A stretch of DNA of 64,000 nt, from NCBI GenBank assembly GCA_026391455.1, contig JAPLEH010000046.1:1-64000 (forward strand). Reading direction: 5' to 3'. Below, piece after piece: positions 48,196 to 56,244 of the stretch. A model generated the notes under the pieces. It ran no database searches. It saw nothing but the letters and a program-made list of their open reading frames with translations, and was not told the origin of the DNA. This DNA comes from Bacteroidota bacterium (GTDB lineage: Bacteria > Bacteroidota > Bacteroidia > Chitinophagales > Chitinophagaceae). Every line of letters starts with the position of its first letter. Position 1 is the stretch's first letter. Both the position numbers and the translations under genes were made by a program.

Positions 48196-50481
48196 CTAGC
48201 TTTTCCAACGTAACTGGGATCCGGCCTTATTGTATGCTGTCCAGTAATTCCCATTCAACTTAGGAGCCATTTCCAGCATTTTGTCAAGAGCGCTAACCAG
48301 TTTATTTGGCGATGCGATTTTAAAAACATCCTTCATAAACTCCCGTACTTTACTAGCCGTACCACTGGCTATTATCTGCTGACGGTAAATAACAAACAGT
48401 TTTTCCTCTTTGGTCATTTTAGTTGTAGTGGTTAGAAACAACACACCCGCATCCAGCAATCTTGTAGCCTGAAATTCGCCAAAGCCAATTACTTTGATAA
48501 ACTTTCTTACCTCTTCGAAATTCAAGAGCTTAACTGTATTCCCCGTAAAGTTGACAATGTTGATTTCCATAATAATCCTGAAGAGGACATTCATGACATA
48601 ATCCCTGGACAAGGCTACTTTTAACCCTATCAATAATTTTGCCCCGGTGGCAAGCACATATCCGCTCAACTCAAAAAAGGCCTTTGTTCCTGCTAACAGC
48701 TGCAATTGATGCCACGCCTTTAGAAATACTGGCCCGTACCTGGTATTATTGATTTCTTCTTCATAGCTTACGATAGCAGCATCAGCTGCGGCACCCACTC
48801 CTATCCAAAAAGTGATACTTCTGAGTATTGCAACGCCTGGATTTGAAAGGGCTGCAACAAGGGTAAATGCAGCAACGAACAAATCGATACCCACTTGTAT
48901 ATCTCTCAGCAGTTTAGCCCATTCTGAGTTTATTTTCTGTTGCTCACACAGGTCTGAGATGTCCTTGACAAAGATCGCAGGCACTAAAATTGACCTTCCG
49001 TTATCCGCATAAATAAGACGTACCATATCCAGCGGATGAAACCATACAATTTCAGGCAGAATTGATGTGTAAATTTTGGGCTTGTCTTGTTTCAATTGAA
49101 GCGCTGGTCGTAGTACTTTGTTTTGAGGAAGCTGGCTGTAATACTCATTTGAAATATCGCCCGTTAGCGGCTTGCTGAGTATGCTCAGATCGGATGGTTG
49201 CGGAACGCTTTTTTGAATCAAAAGAATTTTGCCCGGGTCATCGTCATAGCCGCTATCCAGATTACTGTCCAGTTCGTATCCTTTTCCAACATAAAAAGCG
49301 CTGCCGGTAATTTTCCCGGGATCAAGGCATGCATTGCACAACACCGTAATGAAAGAGCAAAACGCTGTTCTGTTTGAAATCTCAATGTTTTGCAGCACAC
49401 TCTCTCCTTGCATCGCATCATAGATACGCTTAACCAGTTCCGGGCTGCTATACAACCTTTCGTACAGCCGGCTGTAATCGGTAAACCCTTTTAAGAGGTT
49501 TACGACAGCATTACTGCTATCCCGAAGTCCGCTAAACATACCCTTGTCATCATAATCAAGCAACTTTATCAAATGATCAAACAACATGTCTTCTCCTCCT
49601 AGTCTGGATCCAATGGCTACCGCCACAAAAACAGGCATATTCTCATATATACTATTGATCTGGCTGCTCTCATTCTGATACCTGAACAGTATTTCCTCAT
49701 ACCGGCTGATAATACGCCTCCCGTATTCATCAGCCAGTCTATTTTGATTTGCCTTTTTGAGAAAAGCTATCAGGTCATCTGCGTTCGGAAAACGGAGGTT
49801 AATCGCTATATACTTAAAGTAATCCGGATTATACTCTAAGTAGCCCGTTACATTAAGCTTATCCATCAATTCATTTACCCCTTCTTCAAGTTGTTCGTTG
49901 AGTTTGTACAAATAACACAAAGTAAAAATGCATCTTTCCGGAGAAACCACAGCCCCGAAGCGTGGTACAGTGTTTATGCAACATTGCACCTCATTCAATG
50001 AAGCTGCTGTGAATGTGATCCTGTTGTTGCCATCCTCATCCACGTATTGGATTTCTTCATTCGCCCCAATCACAACAGGAGATATATCAGCATATTCGAT
50101 TTTTGAAGGGTCGGGTCTCAGTAATACCTGTTTATCCGTAATGTACCTTGTGTAAACAAACCTGTTCCTCGTTAATGGTCCTCCAAGTGATTGATCCGGC
50201 ACAACAGATTGGTTTTCTCCGTTGAGATCTTCTGCGAGTAACCGGATATTTATACCCTGCGTTTCAGTATTCGTAAAGGGTTTATAGGCATATTCGCAGT
50301 TACCATCACAAGGATCGTTGAAAATACTCTTATTGCCCAGTGGAGATTTCCATTGAGGGAAATCCGGCGTTTTCCATTTTAGCGGGCGCTTGTCATTTTT
50401 ATAAAATATACTTTGCGATAATTTCGGCTCCAAAGTACTGGAAACAACACCCAAACCACTACGCTTGTCAATAGTCCTCAT
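48196..50481 (-). CDS. Large carrier protein of a putative polymorphic toxin system
   Basis: A 761-residue protein with no classical signal peptide. The N-terminal ~200 residues include CDGNCEYAY and several LRP/FVYTRYI beta-like segments. The middle is helical, and residues ~530-572 are strongly hydrophobic (FVAAFTLVAALSNPGVAIL, SITFWIGVGAAADAAIV), suggesting membrane insertion. The C-terminus (NGNYWTAYNKAGSQLRWKS) stops at TAG just before an in-frame nuclease-like domain. I do not recognise a delivery marker (no Rhs, VgrG or T9SS domain). The toxin-carrier role is inferred from the downstream nuclease and the small adjacent gene. Confidence 0.6.
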   Translation of the reverse strand: MRTIDKRSGLGVVSSTLEPKLSQSIFYKNDKRPLKWKTPDFPQWKSPLGNKSIFNDPCDGNCEYAYKPFTNTETQGINIRLLAEDLNGENQSVVPDQSLGGPLTRNRFVYTRYITDKQVLLRPDPSKIEYADISPVVIGANEEIQYVDEDGNNRITFTAASLNEVQCCINTVPRFGAVVSPERCIFTLCYLYKLNEQLEEGVNELMDKLNVTGYLEYNPDYFKYIAINLRFPNADDLIAFLKKANQNRLADEYGRRIISRYEEILFRYQNESSQINSIYENMPVFVAVAIGSRLGGEDMLFDHLIKLLDYDDKGMFSGLRDSSNAVVNLLKGFTDYSRLYERLYSSPELVKRIYDAMQGESVLQNIEISNRTAFCSFITVLCNACLDPGKITGSAFYVGKGYELDSNLDSGYDDDPGKILLIQKSVPQPSDLSILSKPLTGDISNEYYSQLPQNKVLRPALQLKQDKPKIYTSILPEIVWFHPLDMVRLIYADNGRSILVPAIFVKDISDLCEQQKINSEWAKLLRDIQVGIDLFVAAFTLVAALSNPGVAILRSITFWIGVGAAADAAIVSYEEEINNTRYGPVFLKAWHQLQLLAGTKAFFELSGYVLATGAKLLIGLKVALSRDYVMNVLFRIIMEINIVNFTGNTVKLLNFEEVRKFIKVIGFGEFQATRLLDAGVLFLTTTTKMTKEEKLFVIYRQQIIASGTASKVREFMKDVFKIASPNKLVSALDKMLEMAPKLNGNYWTAYNKAGSQLRWKS

Positions 50482-50794
50482 AAATCCTTCATTTTTCTGA
50501 TTATTTAAACCTGGTCTTTCTCCGTGGATTGAACTAAATATATCTGTTAATAACTCTGCAGATTTACTGGATCTGCATTACGTTCTTTTTTTAACTGACG
50601 GTGTAAACATACGAACACGGCAAAGGGCCATTGTCCTGTTTCTGCATAAACAGGCAGTTCAGGGAATTAATTTGCAGTATTAGTCAGTATTGAACAGACA
50701 GCAATGAAAAGATTGGCTTCCAGAATACGAGTAACGTAACACATAGGTTCAGGAAGTATCAATTGGCAGTATAGCGAAAATGAGGAAGGAAGAG
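50482..50794. other. Intergenic region with two hairpins
   Basis: No gene seen. Inverted repeats TGCAGA/TCTGCA (50557-50577) and CCTGTTT/AAACAGG (50635-50654) are present. It separates the toxin-like operon from the MtfA-like gene on the same strand. Confidence 0.4.
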
Positions 50795-51592
50795 TTATTT
50801 CCTTTTCTCCACCGGTTGCTGGTTAAAAATTTCCGAAAGCAGATTATACAACGCAGGGTTTTTCTGTTTGAGCAACCCAGGTCGTTCAAAAAAATACTCC
50901 GATACCACGGCGAAAAACTCCGCTTCATTCGTGGCGCCGTACGGATTGATATCAGAGCGCCCGGCGAGAATCTTTTTCATTTCTGCCCGCATCAGTTGCA
51001 GCCAGGGCATGATATATTCTTTACCGGCTACAAACTCCGGAAGGCCGTCCACACTTCCATCGGTCTTATCCACCAGGTGTACAAATTCATGAATGGCCGT
51101 ATTCGTTTTACCTGTTTTATTGATAAAAGCCTGACGCAATTCATGCTGCGATAAGATCATCACATTGTTCAGGGCACCGGTTCCTACCATGCCGAGCACA
51201 TTTCTTCCTTCGCCGGTTTGTTCAAATTCATGGCTAAAGGAATCCGGGTAGAGCAACACTTCATTCAGGTTGGCATATTCCCATTCGGGAAATCCGAAGA
51301 TAGGAATCACCGCGCTGGCTCCCACCAACACTTTATCGAGCTCTTCCACCGTTGTGTTCACGCCGGTGATCAATGTGGTGGCGAGAAAATGCTGCACCCT
51401 TTTTTCAAATTCTCTTTTTTGCTCTTCATTGAGTTGCTGGTAAAAAACACATTGCTGCCGCAATATGTCGCGGTACTGATCCGGCATTTCACCGGCATGA
51501 GGTATGCGGGCAACCGGTTTACTCTTGAACAAAGATCCAACAAACAATACCAGCAGAGCCAGCGAAAGTAATATTCCAACAACTATTTCCAT
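50795..51592 (-). CDS. MtfA-family zinc metallopeptidase
   Basis: A 265-residue protein with one N-terminal transmembrane helix (VVGILLSLALLVLFVGSLF) and a catalytic domain with AIHEFVHLVDKTDG (HExxH) and the conserved downstream NEAEFFAVVSEYFFERP. In E. coli, MtfA is a peptidase linked to glucose phosphotransferase regulation through Mlc. The Bacteroidota role is unknown. The membrane anchor suggests it faces either side of the inner membrane. Confidence 0.88.
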   Translation of the reverse strand: MEIVVGILLSLALLVLFVGSLFKSKPVARIPHAGEMPDQYRDILRQQCVFYQQLNEEQKREFEKRVQHFLATTLITGVNTTVEELDKVLVGASAVIPIFGFPEWEYANLNEVLLYPDSFSHEFEQTGEGRNVLGMVGTGALNNVMILSQHELRQAFINKTGKTNTAIHEFVHLVDKTDGSVDGLPEFVAGKEYIMPWLQLMRAEMKKILAGRSDINPYGATNEAEFFAVVSEYFFERPGLLKQKNPALYNLLSEIFNQQPVEKRK

Positions 51593-51774
51593 CCCGCTAA
51601 TATATACACGAATAATGAATTCTATATATTGGCCTGCCTTCGAAACCCATAATACGCTTACAACTTATAGGGGTCTTATTCACCATCCCGATAGCTATGG
51701 GGACAATTTTCAACCTCTTCGATATCTATCGGGTTTGTTAAACCTTCAGCACGCACACTTTTAACTTTTCACTT

Positions 51775-52824
51775 TTAATTTTTAACTTTCAAAAGCCCCC
51801 TTATATCATCAATATGAAACTGTGTATGTGCCGCAAAAATATTATTGATAAACAGCAGTTCATTAATCCCCTCTGCTTTGAGCATGGCAATAAAATCTCC
51901 TTTGTATGAACGCTGGTCCACTACGATTACTTTTTCGTAGTTGTTTATCAAAAACGGTGCAAACGCATTTCCATAGGATTCTTTTACCAATACAATGCGT
52001 CTTCCGTTTTTATGCTGTGTTTCCATTTTACAAATGGGCAGGTCACCCTGCAGGAATACCGAATAGCTGTTGTCGCCACTGGCCTGCTCTGCATACATAC
52101 GAGAAGGAGCCCAGTATCCAATGCTTTTACTGCCAATGAAAAAGTTGACAGAGTCTTTAAAGAGATAATACCGTACCGAATCCGGGTTGTTCTTCAATAT
52201 TTGTGAGCGGGTAATACGGTGAAAAAAACCAAGAAAGCCCGGCTTTACTTTTGAAGCTACGGTATCCAATGATACGGGCGTATGTCCGGCGGCTGCACAA
52301 AATGCCTTGTAGGCATAGTAGGCGCCGAGGCTGGTCCAGTGATGATCGGTATTAAAATAAATATATTCTTTCCGGTGTTTGCGGATCTCATCCACCGGGT
52401 TCACTTTGATGATCTCGGGGTCTTCGGCTGCATAAATAGCATCAATTGCTTCTTTGGCAGGCTTGGCCAGATCCTTATACTTCTCCGTGATCTCAAATTC
52501 AAAACCATTGGGTATAACCAGGTTGTATATCTTAAGACCCTGAATTTTCAACCGGTTGTAGGAGTTGATCACTTCGGCATAGGCTTTTCCCATGCTGGCC
52601 CCGCCACTGAATACTTCAAAGCCACGATTCTTGAAAATAAAAACGGCCCCTTTCTTTACGCCTACCTGGCCATCGTCGGGCAGTATTCGGCTTTCGATCA
52701 CTTCTTCCTTTTTGGGAACTTTTGTGGAAGTGCTATCATCTTCGTTTTTATTTCCGTTGCTCGATGAATTACTGCAGGCGGCCAGTACCAGCATTGCAGA
52801 TACAAGGACAAGACCAATTTTCAT
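51775..52824 (-). CDS. DHHW-family lipoprotein (SGNH/AlgX-like)
   Basis: A 349-residue lipoprotein (signal peptide VLVSAMLVLAAC with lipobox Cys, then a Ser/Asn-rich linker). It has the family motif FNTDHHWTSLGAYYAY, and a later VLVKESYGNAFAPFL that resembles the SGNH-like catalytic block of alginate O-acetylation proteins. It probably acts in the periplasm on surface polysaccharide. The start at 52824 is preferred to 52845 because it opens the signal peptide. Confidence 0.82.
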   Translation of the reverse strand: MKIGLVLVSAMLVLAACSNSSSNGNKNEDDSTSTKVPKKEEVIESRILPDDGQVGVKKGAVFIFKNRGFEVFSGGASMGKAYAEVINSYNRLKIQGLKIYNLVIPNGFEFEITEKYKDLAKPAKEAIDAIYAAEDPEIIKVNPVDEIRKHRKEYIYFNTDHHWTSLGAYYAYKAFCAAAGHTPVSLDTVASKVKPGFLGFFHRITRSQILKNNPDSVRYYLFKDSVNFFIGSKSIGYWAPSRMYAEQASGDNSYSVFLQGDLPICKMETQHKNGRRIVLVKESYGNAFAPFLINNYEKVIVVDQRSYKGDFIAMLKAEGINELLFINNIFAAHTQFHIDDIRGLLKVKN

Positions 52825-52986
52825 GGGTGAATATTTTTTTTGCAAGGATGGGTGGCCAGAAGAAGATTTGGTGTGTTTCTGGCTGCATAAATATAAACGG
52901 AAATTCCAGCTTATTTCATTTTCACACCCGGTGAAAGGCGGTTTTTTGTTTTTTTTATGAAGGGATACCTCCGAAGCTACCGTAGA

Positions 52987-53316
52987 TCAGGCCACCTGTG
53001 CAACGATATCATCCATATAGATGGAGAGATGGCTTTCATCATACACACATTCGCCATTACGGATGAGCAATACCTGGGGCGATTCGTGATACACGTGCAA
53101 CAGTTCAGCGATCTTATTCGAAAGGGCGCGATAGGCCAGCAGGTCCAGAAAATGAAAGTCAATATCAGGCACAGTTGCTGCTTTCTCCAGCCGGGTTTTG
53201 GCGGTAGTGCTGATGGTACAGCGGGTGCTGTGTTTAAAAATCACCTGCGGGCGTTGATGTGATTGTTCCAGCAGGGCGGATAATTGTTCGTCGGTTTGTA
53301 AAGGAAGCCAATTCAT
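52987..53316 (-). CDS. ytxJ: Bacillithiol-system thioredoxin-like protein YtxJ
   Basis: A 109-residue thioredoxin-fold protein with the monothiol motif FKHSTRCTIS, the cis-Pro segment ESPQVLLIRNGECVYDESH and normal family length. YtxJ proteins are proposed monothiol bacilliredoxins that remove bacillithiol from proteins, consistent with bacillithiol use in Bacteroidota. The start at 53316 (MNWLPLQT) is preferred over 53334. Confidence 0.88.
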   Translation of the reverse strand: MNWLPLQTDEQLSALLEQSHQRPQVIFKHSTRCTISTTAKTRLEKAATVPDIDFHFLDLLAYRALSNKIAELLHVYHESPQVLLIRNGECVYDESHLSIYMDDIVAQVA

Positions 53317-53396
53317 GGGTGCAAGATAATTCATACCGGAAAAGAGGCTTTACCAATTAGGAAATTTTCATTCATCATTGGCAAAGGGGCATTAAA

Positions 53397-53442
53397 AAGC
53401 GGTTATTGCCACCGTTAGTCCCGGCTGGCGATAACCGCTTTA
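53397..53442 (-). terminator. Terminator after the haem-motif lipoprotein gene
   Basis: AAAGCGGTTAT (53397-53407) pairs with ATAACCGCTTT (53432-53442). The A run on the plus strand gives a T run on the transcript. Confidence 0.7.
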
Positions 53443-53459
53443 TCAAAAGGCTGTTAAGA

Positions 53460-55238
53460 CTATTTCTTATTGCTCAGTTTCAAAAAGTTCAGTTTCACAA
53501 TATCACTATATACATGGCTCAGTGCACCGGGGGCCAGGCTGCCGCCACCATTATGACAGGCAAAGCAGGATCCATACAGATTATAACTGGTACCGTTTTG
53601 TGCATAGGTTTCCATAGTACTGTTGGCCAGTTGGCTGGTACCAATGGCCGTGCCGGGGCTGGAACTGCTGTTGAGGTAAGACGTGCCATCAGGTCCGTTG
53701 CCTCCACTGGTCCAGGTAGAACCTACGAGAAAATAATTTTTCCGGATATCACCTCCCACCAGTAATCCATAGATATCATTGTTGAGCGAAATCACCTGGC
53801 TGTTCGATGCGGCTGCATTAGCTACCTGTGAGTTTGGCTGATAATTAGAGTCGGCTACACCAAAAGGTTTAGTGCGCAGTGTATTGCTGGCGCTGATCGT
53901 ATAGCCGGTATTGGCCAGTATATTTTCCCCGGAGTTGGACATATGCGAAATATTGGGGGAAGGATCGGCTCCGTTGTTGCTGAACAACCAACTGCTGCCA
54001 CCATCCTGGTTTACCCGCTGAATAGCATTCGTAGCATCCACATAGGAGTAAGCCGCGTTGGGAGTATTGTTCACGTGTTCAAGTGTACTCCATACCATTT
54101 CCGGATGTTCATTCATTGACCCAATAATATGAATACCCACGAGCGCAAGTTTGGTAGTGCGTTCTCCTTTTACGGTCCAACTGGTATTACTACTGGTATC
54201 GTACGTAGGTATCACGGCTTCAATGGTAAAATAAGCGGATGCATCCGGCAGGCTGCTGGCTTCCACCCAGGAGGTTTTCAATTCCATAGCGAGTGCGGTT
54301 GAGTCGGGCAGTACGGCACCATTGGCGCGGGCGTAGGCACAAATACTGTCGAGCTTGGCGGCTGTTGTGGGAAATTGGTACCCGCTGTACTGATTATTTT
54401 GTACCCCGGCGAGGAACCATGCATACACATCGTTCACCATGGTAATATAATATACCAGTGATCCGTTTTGCGCACGCAATACATCACCGGTAGCCTGTCC
54501 GGCTTCTGATTCCACCACATTTCCATTGGCATCGATATATACCGGCTTACCATCTTTGATGATCTCCTGCACCACCATCGGGTTATCTTTTAGTTTACCC
54601 AACAACGCTTTTGCTTTGGCAATGGGTTTACCCGATTTGTCCATTAACTGTGGCATGGCAGCATTGGTTCTGTCCACACTGCTTACTTCCACTTGCTGTC
54701 CTTTTTCATTCAACACCATCACGGGTTTTCCTGGTATGGCTTTAACGATTTCGAAGCGTCTTCCATCCTTTGCATTCATAATGGGAAGGCGGTGCGGGCC
54801 GCTTTGTTCAATATGCCCGGTAGCACGTAAAGGCTGGCCGGGTGTGTGCGGTATCAGGTCACGATTCCCCGCACTATCCGGAGGCGTAACGGTAAAGAAC
54901 AAGGGAGATTCCATAACGGATCCTTTACCCATGGGTGATGTAACCCACAGAAACATCTGTTGCGACCAGCGGTAAAAATTACAATTGCTGTCGTGAACAA
55001 ACGTGAGGCTGTTGGCATGATTGACTGCTCCGTTTTCCGATGCTTTACCACTGGCAAACCAGGTATTAAAGGAATCGGGATTCATGGGGCAGGACTGCAT
55101 TACATTGGCAGGAAAAAGAGTGCCGGGTGTGCTGCGAAGATTAGTGGTCTTTGTTTTTTGCTTTCCTGAATCACAGGCAAAGAAGGCTACAGTAACAACA
55201 ATGGCTGTTACCACGGCAATGGTGGTGGAATGTTTCAT
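53460..55238 (-). CDS. Lipoprotein with a C-terminal cytochrome c-type haem motif
   Basis: A 592-residue exported lipoprotein (VTAIVVTVAFFAC lipobox). The body holds HPEMVWSTLEHVNNTP and a WSQQMFLWVTSPMGKGS segment, resembling uncharacterised periplasmic proteins. The C-terminus has GSCFACHNGGG (CxxCH), a single covalent haem site near residue 565. No second CxxCH is seen. A redox role at the cell envelope is likely, but the substrate is unknown. Confidence 0.75.
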   Translation of the reverse strand: MKHSTTIAVVTAIVVTVAFFACDSGKQKTKTTNLRSTPGTLFPANVMQSCPMNPDSFNTWFASGKASENGAVNHANSLTFVHDSNCNFYRWSQQMFLWVTSPMGKGSVMESPLFFTVTPPDSAGNRDLIPHTPGQPLRATGHIEQSGPHRLPIMNAKDGRRFEIVKAIPGKPVMVLNEKGQQVEVSSVDRTNAAMPQLMDKSGKPIAKAKALLGKLKDNPMVVQEIIKDGKPVYIDANGNVVESEAGQATGDVLRAQNGSLVYYITMVNDVYAWFLAGVQNNQYSGYQFPTTAAKLDSICAYARANGAVLPDSTALAMELKTSWVEASSLPDASAYFTIEAVIPTYDTSSNTSWTVKGERTTKLALVGIHIIGSMNEHPEMVWSTLEHVNNTPNAAYSYVDATNAIQRVNQDGGSSWLFSNNGADPSPNISHMSNSGENILANTGYTISASNTLRTKPFGVADSNYQPNSQVANAAASNSQVISLNNDIYGLLVGGDIRKNYFLVGSTWTSGGNGPDGTSYLNSSSSPGTAIGTSQLANSTMETYAQNGTSYNLYGSCFACHNGGGSLAPGALSHVYSDIVKLNFLKLSNKK

Positions 55239-55457
55239 GATGGAGGTTTGTTGGTTTTGCTGTAAGGTAGTAAAAAGGAAATGGGAAAGAAAATAATCAG
55301 GGTGATTACGGCAATTATCCCGTAATTAGGGCCAAAATAGTGATTTGCAAACACTGATTAAGTAAGCATTAGAAAGGGTTTACACTTATTCAAATTGGTG
55401 AGCCCCGTAAAATACTGTGGTCCTGAATACGATGATAGTATTGATCGAACTTTACTC

Positions 55458-56216
55458 TTACATCGCACTTAAAAACTCATTCACTTTATCTGCCGAAATA
55501 CCGGCATGCTGTCCGTTGTTCAGCACCAGGTACCCGCCATCGCTTTTCACATACTCTTTCACCATCTGCCGGTTGATGATATAGGATTTATGACTGCGGA
55601 AAAATACCGGAATAGGTTGCAGCATTTCTTCAAAATGACGGAGGTTGCGGCTGGCAAGCATCTTTTGTCCATTAGCGAGATGGATCTCACTGTATGCCGC
55701 TTCTCCCCTGATCATAATGATCTCCGATGGCTTGAAGAAATGGATTGTTTGTCCGCTGGGTACAGCGATCCGCTTATCCTCCCAACCCATATTGCCTGCA
55801 AGATGTTCTTTCAGATTTTTCAATTGTGCCGATTTGGAGAGATCCTGCTTTTTTAAAAATCGCTGCACGGCTTCCGCAAGTTGGGTGTGCTGAATGGGTT
55901 TTAATAAATAGTCAATTGCAGAAAATCGAAATGCCTGCAACGCATATTCATTATAGGCGGTGGTGAAGATGATATGGAAATCAATCTCTTCCTCATTGAA
56001 GAAATCGAGCAACTCAAGTCCACTGTGTCCCGGCATTTCTATATCAAGGAAGATCAATGCGGGTTTCAGTTTTTTGATCGCCTTTATACCGGTGGGAAGA
56101 TCTTCACACAATGCCACTACTTCCAGACCCGGGCAATACTCTTTTACGATAGACTCCAGCAATACCCTTGCTTTGGGTTCGTCATCAATGATGATACATT
56201 TTTCCATACGGTTCAA
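55458..56216 (-). CDS. LytTR-type response regulator
   Basis: A 252-residue DNA-binding regulator. The receiver domain has IIIDDEP, the phospho-acceptor aspartate in LIFLDIEMPGHSG, and YLLKPI. The C-terminal LytTR domain (about 150-250) has IIMIRGEAAYSEIHLANG, FFRSHKSYIINRQMV and LNNGQHAGISADKV. A start at 56207 (MEKCIIIDD) is also possible. It lies 28 bases downstream of its partner histidine kinase. Confidence 0.93.
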   Translation of the reverse strand: MNRMEKCIIIDDEPKARVLLESIVKEYCPGLEVVALCEDLPTGIKAIKKLKPALIFLDIEMPGHSGLELLDFFNEEEIDFHIIFTTAYNEYALQAFRFSAIDYLLKPIQHTQLAEAVQRFLKKQDLSKSAQLKNLKEHLAGNMGWEDKRIAVPSGQTIHFFKPSEIIMIRGEAAYSEIHLANGQKMLASRNLRHFEEMLQPIPVFFRSHKSYIINRQMVKEYVKSDGGYLVLNNGQHAGISADKVNEFLSAM

Positions 56217-56244
56217 TATTTTTTTCTGCTACTATTCTGTTTAA

